A stretch of DNA of 64,000 bases from Silurus meridionalis (Eukaryota; Chordata; Actinopteri; Siluriformes; Siluridae): the NCBI RefSeq assembly GCF_014805685.1, contig NC_060906.1, positions 14,214,164 to 14,278,163 on the forward strand, read 5' to 3'. The notes below the pieces were generated by a model, which had not been told where the DNA came from, did no database searches, and saw only the letters and a program-made list of their open reading frames with translations. Every line of letters starts with the position of its first letter. Position 1 is the first letter of the stretch. The translations under genes were made by a program, and so were the position numbers. This document shows, piece by piece, positions 51,115 through 61,465 of the stretch.

Positions 51115-52714
51115 TTAATACATATTCTTAAAAAAAAAAAATTACTTTCCTCAAAATTCTACAAACAATACCACGTAAAATGACAACAATTACAACGTGA
51201 ATGAAGTTTGTTTGAAATCGTTGTACATTTATTAAGAATAAAAAAATAAATTACATGTACATAAGTATTTACAGCCTTTGCTCAATACAGTAATCCCCCG
51301 TTAAAACTCCATAAGAACAACTCCCTATTAGTTTTTTTGGTCTATGGTGCTATCCGCGAGAGACCGTGAAAAATCAGCAAAACAAATTAGTTATGTGGCA
51401 AATAAAATTCCGCGATAAACCAGGGGCGCGACATTTGAACCGCAGTAAAGCGAGGGAATACTGTACCTTGTTGAAGCACCTTTGGCACCAATTACAGCCT
51501 TAAATCTTTTGAGTATGATGCTACCAGCTTTGCACACCTATTTTTGGGCAGCTTTTCCTATTCTTTTTTGCAGAACCTCTCAAGCTCCATCAGGTTGGAC
51601 CAGGTTGCACAGCCATTTTCAGATTTCTCCAGAGATGTTCAATCGGGATCAAGTCTGGGCTCTGTCTGGGCTACTCAAGGACATTTACAATGTCATCCTG
51701 TAGCCACTTCTTTGCTGTATTCTTAGGGTTCTTGTCCCGTTGAAAGATGAACCGTCACCCCAGTCTGACTGCAGAGCACCCTGGAGCAGGTTTTCATCAA
51801 AGATGTCTCTGTACTCTGCTGCATTCTTCTTTCCCTTGATCCTGACTAGTCTCCTAGTACATGCAACTGAAAAACATCCCCATAGCATGAGGCTTCCACG
51901 TCCATGCTTTGCTGTAAGGATGGCATTGGACAGGTGATAAGCAGTGCCTGTTTTTTTCCAGACAGGACATCTGGCATTCAGGCCAAAGACCAGAGAATTT
52001 TGTTTCTCATGGTCTGCGAGTACTACAGGTGGGCTGTCATGTGCCTTTTACTGAGGAATGGCTTCTGTCTGGCCACTCTACCATACAGACCTGACTGGTG
52101 GTGCTGCAAAGATGGTGGTTCTTCTGGAAGGTTCTCCTCTCTCTACAGAGAAATGCTGGAGCTCTTTCATAGTGACTATTGGGCTCTTGGTCACCGCCCT
52201 GACTAAAGCTCTTTTCCCACGATTGCTCCTTTTGGCCGGGCGGCCTGCTCTGGGAAGAGTCCTGGTAGTTACAAACTCTATTTACGGATAGAAGATCTGT
52301 GCCTCGATACAATCCTGTCTCGGTGGTCTACAGACAATTACTTGGACTTAATGGCTTGGTTTATGCTCTGACATGCACTCTTAACTGTGGGATTTTGAAT
52401 AGACAGGTGTGTGCCTTTTTCAAATCATGTCTAATCAACTGAATTTACCAAAGGTGGACTCGAGTCAAGTTGTAGAAACATCTCAAGAATGAACAGTGGA
52501 AACAGGATGCACCTGAGCTTAATTTTGAGTGTCATGACAAAGGCTGTGAATACTGTTGTACATGTGGGTTTTTTTCCCTTTTTTTTTGTTTTGAATGTAT
52601 TTATAAATTTGCAAAGATTTTAAACTAATTTCTTTCATGCTGTCATTATGGGGTATTGTTTGTAGTATTTTGAGAAAAATAATGAATTGAATGTATTTTG
52701 GCTGTAACATCAGC
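51115..52714 (-). mobile_element. Tc1/mariner transposon, decayed, with nested MITE
   Basis: Terminal inverted repeats pair 51141-51184 with 52640-52683 (tattgtttgtagtattttga and its reverse complement). The body, antisense on the plus strand, follows a well-known fish Tc1 family: 'agctccatcaggttgga', 'tctccagagatgttcaatcggg', 'aacatccccatagcatgagg', 'ccagagaattttgtttctcat' and 'ctggaaggttctcctctct'. On the minus strand, 51888-51685 encodes a piece around MLWGCFS with frameshifts either side. Several deletions and stops make it inactive. A second element is inserted at 51288-51463. Confidence 0.88.
51288..51463. mobile_element. Tigger/pogo-like MITE nested in the Tc1 element
   Basis: 176-bp insert with ends CAGTAATCCCCCG and, reverse-complemented, CAGTATTCCCTCG, matching pogo/Tigger termini. 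TA at 51286-51287 and 51464-51465 is the target duplication. Removing it restores the Tc1 phrase 'ctcaata...ccttgttgaagcacc'. The interior has GC-rich 'cgcgataaacc' and 'tccgcgagag' words and no coding capacity. Confidence 0.82.
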
Positions 52715-52904
52715 ATTGTAAGTCAGTGATTTAGTGTTTAGGTCAGCAGAGAAGCACTGCACTGTTCTGTTAAATGTTCAGACATTATTAGCATAAGTAT
52801 CAGACAAATGCGGTCACTGCAAGGTTATTACATTGTGCAACTGTGACAATAATCTTTTTTGTTTAGCAAAAATAAAGAATATCAATGGTTTAATAGCTGC
52901 CTAA

Positions 52905-53996
52905 ACACAAGCAAATATTGTTATTTGCAAATACCAAGCAATACCAGACAACATCTAACACATCTATCCCTACACTGGCTACCTGTTTCAAATCGACTAC
53001 AAACTATTGCTACTTACCTATAAAGCACTAAATGGTTTGGCTCCTATGTATCTATCCGGTCTTTTAAAACGCTACAATCTATCATGCTGCTTGAGATCTC
53101 AAGACTCTGGACTTCTAGTAGTTCCTAGAATTGCAAAGTCCACTAAAGGTGGTAGAGCATTCTCACATTTAGCTCCTGGAACTGTCTTCCTGACAGTGTT
53201 TGGGCCTTAGACACACTCTCCCTCCTAAGTACAGATTAAAAACATATCTTTTTAGAGACACATAACACATATCAGATATCATAACCTTGTGCTCCAGGAC
53301 ATCTGATCAAATTCACATTATCAACTTGTTCTTGTTAATATTATGAACAGCAGCTACGCTAATTCCTTTCCACTGCTTCTCTTTCTCTACCCATCCCAAG
53401 GCATCCTGAGGTTGCGCCAGCTCCAGTCACATCCTCGTGAAGATTATGGACCTTTATAGAAGAAGATCCTAGAGCCTAAATCCTAGTTTACTAAAACCTG
53501 CAAACATCCCGAACCATCTAGAGACGTACCAGCGCCATTTGGATCCCACTTCATGTAGAGTTTGGACATTGGACTCTTTGAAGGCTCTGGCATGGAGAAG
53601 CTGGTGTTGGATCTATGAAGATCGCAAATGTTTAGTTATTTTATGAGTTGTTTAGGAGCTCCTACACATTATTCATAAACTTACATTCCAGTGCTCATGT
53701 TAGTTCCTTGTCAGGAACTTGAGCTGCATCGAAAACGTTTTGGGAACGTGCCTGAGTGTTCACGCTCTGAATTAATGTGTGTAATCAGTCATAAATTGGA
53801 CGATGGCCGTCACCGGCGGGGTGACGTCACGACCAGGAAGTATAAAATGCATATCGAGTGAGGCAGTGCCAGCTTCTGTTTGTTCACAAAGCGCTCTGTG
53901 TGTATGTGTATGCATCATTCACCTTAATTCTTAAATCCTGTAAAGCTGCTTTGAGACAATGTTCATTGTGAAAGTGCTATAGAAATAACCTTGACA
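52905..53996 (+). mobile_element. L2/CR1-like LINE, 5'-truncated 3' end
   Basis: Starts within the end of the reverse-transcriptase ORF (53007-53210: LLTYKALNGLAPMYLSGLL, LLVVPRIAKSTKGGRAFSHLAP), typical of the last 100 residues of L2/CR1-type RT. It carries a frameshift after SHLAPG. The 3' UTR follows and ends with 'aagctgctttgagacaatg' and 'gtgctatagaaataacctt'. The same family occurs at 62993-64000 (minus), 31741-31870 and 37425-37590. Exact clade is uncertain. Confidence 0.82.
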
Positions 53997-55184
53997 ACAG
54001 ACACATGCATACACATGCATATGGGGCAATGAGAAAAGCTCCAATTTTATATCTTAATGTGTAGGACTCAAAAAAGTAAGTTTCAAATTCATTTCAAATT
54101 TGCCCCAATGGATATATGGGTGATAAGTCATTAAAAAAGATTAGATTGGTAAAATGAACAAAAATTGTGAAGGCTGGAATGAGGGCAAGTATTATTGTTT
54201 TTAATACTGTATGTAAATAGGTATCTTAAATCTACCAAAAAAGGTTAAAAAAAAAAAAAAAAAAGGTTGCAGCATATAATATTGTCACCTTATACTGAAG
54301 TTTGTGTATCCAGTAGAGAAGGAACATAAAGTAAAGACATTAATCAAGATGTCTGTGAGTGTGATCAATCAATAGTCTGCACTATTTTTAGCTGCACCCA
54401 TATGTCCTGGCTTGACCAGCATGGTAGCTTGGATAAAAAAAAAAGTTTAGCATGGGTACTTAACTATGGCATGGCTGACTTAGTGCTGAAAATAGCAACA
54501 ACAGAGGGGATTATGTGTAATTTGCTGAGCCATGCCACAATAGCTGGTGGAAACGCACTATTAGTAAACAAGCTCCTCTGTAGTGAGCAGGATGCAGCTT
54601 TGAAAACTGCCAGAGAGACAGAAAAAGCAAGCTATTTAAACTTCGCAGTCAGGGTTATTTTGAGACATTGGAGTAAAACAAATTTTTAGTGGAAAATATA
54701 TAACTCTTTCTTTTGGGTGCTGGTGAGAAACAAAAAAAACTATTGATACATTTACTCGATGATTTTCTCAGGAAAGGTGCAGTACTATGAATCTAACACA
54801 CAGTGATGCATTCTGACTGAACATGTACATGACCAGTATAGCCATGACACCTTTGATCCAAGCAAATCCATGGTGAAACCTTTTTCCTGATGTCCTTGAT
54901 AGTTTTAAAAGCTGAACACATTTAAAATTATATAGCAGTGTATATGTATAATTCATTGCCTTTAAGAAAAGACAAACTAGTGCATTTTTAGCAGGTTCTT
55001 GAGAGCTAAAAAATGAGAGGAAAAAGGAAACGTGGAAAAAGTGCTAATCAAGGACTCTCACTGCCTGAGCATCCAGTACCAGCCAAACTATCAAAACACT
55101 AACTGATAATCTTCCACAAGTTTCATAGTTATTTTGATTGCAATACTAATTTATATGGATTGCATGCTGAATAGTTATATACTC
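53997..55184. other. Non-genic stretch
   Basis: AT-rich DNA with an A-run near 54249-54264. The frame at 54402-54689 (95 codons) has no recognisable domain and begins after a low-complexity patch; I do not call it a gene. Confidence 0.5.
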
Positions 55185-55420
55185 ATGGGGGAGGTGGAAG
55201 TGCAGTGGTTTAGGTTCTGGGTTACTGATGGGAAAATTGGGTGTTCAAGCGCTGGTATCAATCTTAGGCCCTTGAGCAAGTCCCTTAACCCTCTATACTC
55301 CAGGGGCTCTGTATCATGTACCCTGCCCTCAAGCCACAGCTTCCTAAGAATAACTGAGAAATGCAAAGAAAATTATTTCTGTAATGGACATGTGACAAAT
55401 AAAGGCTCTCCTCTATTATT
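55185..55420 (+). mobile_element. tRNA-derived SINE
   Basis: Head 'ggaagtgcagtggtttaggt' and a B-box-like 'gtgttcaagcgc', then 'aggcccttgagcaagtccctt' and a 3' part 'gtgacaaataaaggctct', the order seen in fish SINEs of this type. Confidence 0.7.
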
Positions 55421-55734
55421 TTTCTCTCGAAATGTTATTTCCCACCCAATCCAAAAATATTGCCAGCAAATATAAATTCTGTTGATTGAACCCTTATCAA
55501 ATACATTTTGTACTCCATACTTAACCTACGATGTGTTGTATTTAATTTGAAGTATTAAGTGTCTTAGTGAGCTTGTTCACTTTGATATGTGAGAGGCTCT
55601 TACAGATATTCAGTAAATGTTTATTTTACTTGCTCCAGTTATAAAGGACCAAAAAGCACAGATGATTCGTCTTTTTTTAACACTTGTTGGCTCTTACAAA
55701 TTGGCATAAATTTGCAATCAGAACAATGAATCCT

Positions 55735-55870
55735 GTTAGTGGTAGCTCAGTGGTTTATGAGATGAAGATTGAGATCCTCAGCTGCTCTGTGCTCACATTT
55801 GATTTCAGCGCTCTTGTAAATGCCCATGGATAAAAGCATGTAATGAGTAAATAGATGCAAATGTTTGAGT
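55735..55870 (+). mobile_element. Degenerate SINE
   Basis: 'ggtagctcagtggtttatga' at the left and 'ggataaaagcatgtaatgag' at the right match the ends of a tRNA-derived fish SINE. The middle is diverged. Confidence 0.55.
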
Positions 55871-56249
55871 GTTGTCCGACCTGCAATCCATTTTCAGTGC
55901 CATATAACCATTATGTGAGAATGTAATATTGTAATGAGATCACACTGTGAATCACACATCCTAGATTGATATTAAGTAAGTCTGAATTGTGTGTTGTTCT
56001 TTTACAATAATGTTTACATAATTACCAGTTGGTGGCGGTAAATCAGGACCAGCAAAGAAAGCGATTAATTATGCTGTGTTTAGTTTATTAGCACGTCCAA
56101 TCTATGTACTTTGCTCAGTATTACTTGTAGATGATATATTTAGCTAAGCTTGTAGAAAGTAATTATCTTGATTAAGTGCCTTAATAGCACTTATTCTGCA
56201 ATGACAATTAGTGAGAGAATATAATGTAAGAAAAAACATTTATTAGAAC

Positions 56250-56480
56250 ACAGAATGGCATGGTGGCACAGCAGGGAGCCTTGCCACTAAAGCTCCATTG
56301 TCAGTGGTTTGATCACAATCCTCGGTTTCTGAGTTCACATCTTCTTCTTCTTAGGTGTACAAGGCTTATCTAGGGGGTCTCTTCTTTCTTTTCATTGCCC
56401 AAAAACTTGTCAGGAGGTGAGCTGGCAACTCTAAATTGCCCCTATAAGATCCCTATAAGATATAGTGATTATTCCATTCT
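56250..56480 (+). mobile_element. Decayed SINE, third copy of the 33125 family
   Basis: 'ggcatggtggcacagcaggg' and 'ctggcaactctaaattgccc' match the head and middle of the SINE family at 33125. The B box is degraded and internal segments are lost. Confidence 0.5.
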
Positions 56481-56724
56481 AACCACTTTATTCTTATCCA
56501 CTCCTATTGGAAGAGAACCACAATTTTCTCGAGATAGACCACTTCAAAGCCAAGCATTTTCCACTCAGGAATCAATTTTAATGTTCTCACGCTTTCCTCT
56601 CTAAGGTAAGGCATGTCAGGCTTTGTAAATGCTGCGGTCAAATTGGAGTTTAAGTTTAAGAGAGTCGACTCCTTGAAGTACTTCTCGGCACTAAGGGTGA
56701 TTACTCCAATTGTCTACGTATATT

Positions 56725-56726
<2 letters not shown>

Positions 56727-56791
<65 letters not shown>
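56727..56791. repeat. (TC)n microsatellite
   Basis: Pure TC run, about 65 bp. Confidence 0.97.
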
Positions 56792-56793
<2 letters not shown>

Positions 56794-57725
56794 TTTCACA
56801 GACCAAGGGAGGAAATCAATGCATTTTGGAAGCATCACAGTTGTTGTATTGATGGCACTGTATGGGAACTTCAGTCAAGCAGATCTGCACTCAGCAGAAG
56901 CATTAGGCTACAATCTAATCACATGCAAAATTCAGGAATCAAAACAACTAAGTGTAATTCATAAAAATCTAATTATGAGGAAAGCAACAGCTAATGGCTT
57001 TAGTTGGGGTCTTTAAAATAATGTGTTTTCATCCCAGTGTCTCTGATAGTCTATGATAAGGCTTGTACAAAGAAAGATAAATGAAATGATAATCAAGAGT
57101 ATAATATGGAACAAATTAGAAGTGAAATATTCTTACATGACAATATGGTGACTTACAAGGGACTGGTAGTGATGTGAGAACAAAAAATATAAATATTTTA
57201 ACAAAACTATTTCAAAATATTCAAATATTTAAAAAAAAGATTCATTGAAGGTACATACTACTAAAGTTTTTGAATAAACTCATTAAATAAATGAAGGGAA
57301 CAAAAGAGGAATGGAGAAAAGGAGGAACAAAAGATACACAATTCAATTCCAGTCACAGGGAAACACTATAATCACACAAATATTGTCAAATTCAGCAAAA
57401 GAATGTGCAAATTGCTGTGTATTTTCATCATCTCCTGTTCAGCAAAAAGACAGTCATCAAAAGCAGTGTCCAAACACACAGTTGTGAGCTTTAGGAAAAC
57501 TGCACCACAGATTTACAGTACTATTTTCTGTTAAATATTGGATCAAATGGGAGCTTTGATACAAGCTTCAATCATTCTTACATACTTTCACATTTTTATT
57601 GTTTCCATTCACATGTATTAATAAGGAAATGAAAAATTATTTTTAAATGACACCAAATGCAGGTTCTAATTGTTCAGACATGTGGCTTCCTGTTACAGAT
57701 CCGATGCAGAAAAAAAAAAGGGGGG

Positions 57726-57728
<3 letters not shown>

Positions 57729-57770
<42 letters not shown>
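57729..57770. repeat. (GA)n microsatellite
   Basis: GA run of about 42 bp preceded by a G-run at 57720-57728. Confidence 0.97.
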
Positions 57771-57774
<4 letters not shown>

Positions 57775-59414
57775 AGCATTTTTTTTTAAAGTGTTCTACT
57801 GTCCTCTGGTGTCCATGGAGCAAGATCTCAGTTCACATCTATTACAAATCATAAATACAAATTAAACAGTTGCTGATAATTCCGGTACAACTGAACTGGT
57901 ACAATATGTAAACTACGTTTATTGACATATTCAGGGCATTAAATCAGATGCAATTTTTTAATCCTCTCTTTTTAAAACTATTAACATTTTCTGAAAGATT
58001 TTACAAGAAGTATGTAAACTTATGACCTCAAGTGTACACATAAGAGTGTAACCTGCTTACAAAGCTTTTATTCTATTTTAATTACATAGTGATAATCTTG
58101 AAAATCCATATGTGAAATGGCGATGCTGAATCTGCATAGACAGAATTTGGGGCTATTTATTTGAACCCGATATCAGCTTTATTTTTACAAATCTCTAATC
58201 ATAAATGGATTTCAACAACATATTTATTTTAGGCATTTCAAAAAGTGTTTTCCCGTGCAAAATTGTACATAAATAGGTTAAGAAAAAAAAGTTTTGATAT
58301 CTGAGATTCATTTTAGCTTTTTAAAAAAGAAAAACCAAAAAAAACCTGACTTTTCATACACATACTTTTTTGCAAACACTTGAAATGACATACACAAGGG
58401 GGTACAGTACAAATATTTCGATTGTCCCTTATAATGTACCTTACTTTCCTATAAAATAACGTTTTCCCTTACTTTCCTTAGGTGAAGTTGGCAGCCCTAG
58501 GGACCACCCTCAAATCAGTAGGACAGAATTTTCCCCAAACCTGAGATCTTTATTTTTGGTCTGTTCTACTAAAATGGTACTGAGATCATACACCCAGTCG
58601 CACTGATACCTTTAAAATTATACCAAAAATGTAAAGGTAAAATTCATACATTCCTAATGTGTAATAATAACAATATGCTAGTATAGTAGCTGGAATTTAG
58701 GGGGAGTCAAAGATGGGTGGGAGGGCAGCTGAACAAATGGCTTTCTCTCCTCTAATTAAAGAGATCCTCTCCTCAGATTAGAAAGTTTATTGTTTTGTTG
58801 CATCTCGGGGTCTGACCTAACGGAGAGATCTGACCATCCTTACACAGCTTTACTGGAAATTAATTTCCTCATTATTGCAGACATTAAGACAGTCACAAAG
58901 TAATATCGCCACCTACTGGTGAATTAAGTATGTTAATCACAAAGTTAATCAAAAGCTCTTTAAATGCAGCAAAGTTTCCAGGTTGATTTTGAGGGAACGA
59001 ACAACATAAAATATGAAAATACTCTACATAAGCAAAGAGTTATGGGGACATGTTCATTACACCTATGTTCATTACCCACACTGTTGCCTTTGAATGTCTT
59101 GAAATTTCTGGAACTCAAAGTCACAAACCTGTTCAACCATGACCAACACTTCAAACTCGATTAACCTGGAGAGAGCTGAAAATTCAAAATCATTTGAATT
59201 CAAAATCATTTATTTGCATATTACTAGCATATTGTTATTATTACACATTAGGAATGCATGATGATATAAAGCGAATGTTCGACGTCATAAGCACTAGATC
59301 ACCCGCGGGCCAACAAAAAAATAAATAAATAAATAAATAAATTACAGGGTAATCCGGCCAAATAAATTATTTTATATAGATCTATTATTATTGTTATTAA
59401 TGGCCCGGCGATAT

Positions 59415-59459
59415 GAAGCGCTGATAACACAAACTACAGATCCCATAATGCAGCGCTTC
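59415..59459. promoter_or_regulatory. ZNF143-like site framed by a 9-bp inverted repeat
   Basis: ACTACAGATCCCATAATGCA (59433-59452) closely matches the long ZNF143/THAP11-type motif (ACTACAnnTCCCAnnATGC), usually found just upstream of transcription starts. It is framed by GAAGCGCTG (59415-59423) and its exact reverse complement CAGCGCTTC (59451-59459). It lies 1.2 kb upstream of the ankrd9 start codon, so it could belong to that promoter; it could also be part of an unrecognised repeat. Confidence 0.5.
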
Positions 59460-59837
59460 AGCTGCCTTACCGAACGCTAGATCAAGTCGAGCTTCTGTTG
59501 ACGTATTTAACCCTATTGTAAAATTATTGTGAAACAGCGCCTCACAGTGGCGAAAAGAAAAGTTGATTCTGAAAACAGAGCCTTTTAACACCGATGGGAT
59601 TCTGAGTGTACGTTTAATGTGTCTGTAATTATGGAATTAAATCTAAGACTGAACTACGAAACAAAAAGTCAGGAAAAGAGGAAAAAATTTGAATGCAGAG
59701 CAAAAGATACAGAAAGTAGAAGAGTTAAAGAATAATCTGATATTTCAGCAGACGTTTTTCACCAGAGCAAAATCACAAAGTGAAGCCGGTTATTTACACA
59801 AGGAGAGTTTCTGAAGAGCTGCATGATGAAGGTGTGA

Positions 59838-60101
59838 GACGTCTGGTGTTTGACAGGAGATATTTTTATGGAGAGCAAAATATTTTGTTATTTAAAGTTT
59901 AAATTGATTTATTCTGGAATAATATTCCTGTCTGTTTTATTCATATTTATGTTTAAAAAAAAACTATTTTAGTGTGTTCAATAAATGTTGAACACACGTG
60001 CAATTGTATAAATTGTTAAAAAGTTTAAATCAACTTAAACTTTAAATAACTTAAAATATTTTGCTCTCCATAAAAATATCTCCTGTCAAACACCAGACGT
60101 C
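59838..60101. repeat. Large inverted repeat upstream of ankrd9
   Basis: Arm 59838-59909 (gacgtctggtgtttgacagg onward) is almost exactly reverse-complementary to arm 60028-60101 (ending caaacaccagacgtc). The arms are about 73 bp with a loop of about 118 bp. A partial third copy of the outer arm (gatgaaggtgtgagacgtct, then gttgacaggagatatttt) lies at 60217-60260. No coding capacity. It resembles a MITE; the family is unknown. Confidence 0.88.
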
Positions 60102-60215
60102 TAGAAGAACCGTGGCGGTGCAGCCATGTCACCGTGACAACGGGTAAACGAATTCGTCGCGACGGACGCTTCCGAATATAAGAAAGTGGCCTCTGCGCAT
60201 ATGCGACTGCACTGC
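60099..60215. repeat. Tandem module upstream of ankrd9, copy 1
   Basis: About 117 bp repeated at 60272-60388 (offset 173 bp) with few differences. CpG-rich relative to its surroundings; includes gtggcggtgcagccatg, acgaattcgtcgcgac and ctctgcgcatatgcgactgc. Its X-box half-sites at 60128-60141 carry one mismatch (GTCACC GT GACAAC). Confidence 0.9.
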
Positions 60216-60271
60216 ATGATGAAGGTGTGAGACGTCTGCTGGTTGACAGGAGATATTTTAATGATATTCTA

Positions 60272-60388
60272 GTCTAGAAGAACTGTGGCGGTGCAGCCAT
60301 GTTACCATGGCAACGGGTAAACGAATTCGTCGCGACAGACGCTTCCGCATATAAGAAAGTGGCCTCTGCGCATATGCGACTGTACTGC
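60272..60388 (+). promoter_or_regulatory. Tandem module copy 2 with a perfect RFX X-box, probable ankrd9 promoter
   Basis: Second copy of the 117-bp module. At 60301-60314 it contains GTTACCATGGCAAC, which fits the RFX X-box consensus (GTNRCC-N2-RGYAAC) and is itself palindromic. 'gcgcatatgcg' near 60368-60378 is a second palindromic CpG-containing word. The module ends about 235 bp before the ankrd9 ATG, so a core-promoter or 5' UTR role is likely but not proven. Confidence 0.55.
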
Positions 60389-60622
60389 AGTGACACCATC
60401 CTTATCATTCTCCTCCTCAACATCACTGTGATCGTGACGGCTGAGATAAAAAAAAACAGACTGAGTTTCTTTTGGTGTGGATTTAGGAGCATTCTAAAAT
60501 AAGGTACAACGTGATCTATTCGGTATTTTCGACGTTTGTTTACATTAATCTATAACGCATTTGATGCTGACAACCTAAAGGTGTTGATCGTTCTCTGGAT
60601 ATAGCTAGTGTAGCCTGGACAA

Positions 60623-61465
60623 ATGGACAACACGTGCAAAGAAAGCGAATTCCTCTCACTTTTATTCTACCAAGCTGTGAGGGACCACAAACCTGTGTGG
60701 ATGTTGGAAGAAATGCGAAACCTGAAGACTTTTCACTGGGAAGAAAACGTCCGGCAACAGACCTACAACCCATCCGAGGCGCTTCTGTATGCCATCGTGC
60801 ACGACCACCGAGATTACGCACAATACTTGCTGAATCAGTTTCAGGACGTTGCTCTTGCAAATCCAGGAGAGCAATTCTGCTGTTATCCAACATCAGATTC
60901 ACACCTGGAAATGGCTATCCGCCGTGGCAGGAATGACGTCATAGCGTTCATCCTTCAGGTGGTTCATAGAACACCTTCTCTGCGCTTATACATAAACCAG
61001 CGTGTGTGCAAACACGAGAGGGATGGCAAAACTCCACTACATGTGGCATGTGAGCTTTTACAACCACATACCGTCATAATATTATTGGGAAATGGGGCTT
61101 CACCGCAAGCTGAGGATCAGAATGGAATGACACCACTGGATCTTCTATTGAATAAACTTTGGACCGCCAAAGAGAATGCACACTCCATTAAGTGTATTAG
61201 GGCTTTAAGAATGTGCATTGAGAACCTGCTCTTTTTCATGCCTAAGTTGCAGTTTAAAATGAAGAGCAGACTTGAAGAGGATCAACTGTTCTGGTCCAAA
61301 ATTCTGGGAGAGGAGCAGTATAACCTTCTAGTGGGGAGAATTCCTGCAACACTTTTTCTTACAGCTATGCAGAAAGTCTTGTCTCAACTGCCTCAACATG
61401 AATTTTCAGAAAGTCTTGATAAACTGCCCATTCCAGCTTTTCTGAAACCTCACACACACCATTAA
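60623..61465 (+). CDS. ankrd9: ANKRD9-family ankyrin-repeat protein
   Basis: Single coding exon, 280 residues. The N-terminal FYQAVRDHKPVWMLEEMR (15-32), FHWEE and NPSEALLYAIVHDHRDYAQYLL (49-70) match ANKRD9 as I recall it, as does the C-terminal LPIPAFLKP. Ankyrin units are visible at about 52-80, 93-120, 134-163 (DGKTPLHVACELL...LLGNGASP) and 167-195 (NGMTPLDLLL). The C-terminus has a BC-box-like TLFLTAMQKV (243-252) and a Cul5-box-like LPIP (268-271), fitting the reported role of human ANKRD9 as a cullin-RING substrate receptor acting on IMP dehydrogenase. Human ANKRD9 is about 317 residues; this one lacks the low-complexity N-terminus. The start at 60623 is the first in-frame ATG before the conserved region. 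It could be the ANKRD9 orthologue or a paralogue lost in mammals. Confidence 0.88.
   Translation: MDNTCKESEFLSLLFYQAVRDHKPVWMLEEMRNLKTFHWEENVRQQTYNPSEALLYAIVHDHRDYAQYLLNQFQDVALANPGEQFCCYPTSDSHLEMAIRRGRNDVIAFILQVVHRTPSLRLYINQRVCKHERDGKTPLHVACELLQPHTVIILLGNGASPQAEDQNGMTPLDLLLNKLWTAKENAHSIKCIRALRMCIENLLFFMPKLQFKMKSRLEEDQLFWSKILGEEQYNLLVGRIPATLFLTAMQKVLSQLPQHEFSESLDKLPIPAFLKPHTHH

Larger units (their letters stand above)
56481..59399. other. Non-genic stretch with two microsatellites
   Basis: No gene recognised. Contains TC (56727-56791) and GA (57729-57770) tracts and an AAAT run near 59318-59340. Frames across the microsatellites are repeat translations. Confidence 0.55.

Noticed and set aside
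54402..54689. 95-codon open frame as a novel small gene
   Set aside because: No domain, no splice or polyadenylation context, AT-rich, and near low-complexity A-runs. Such lengths arise by chance in 64 kb.
60299..60502. A short protein gene upstream of ankrd9, including a hydrophobic run
   Set aside because: The frame starts inside the duplicated X-box module and has no homologous domain; the overlapping minus-strand frame is equally open. A regulatory or 5' UTR role is more likely.
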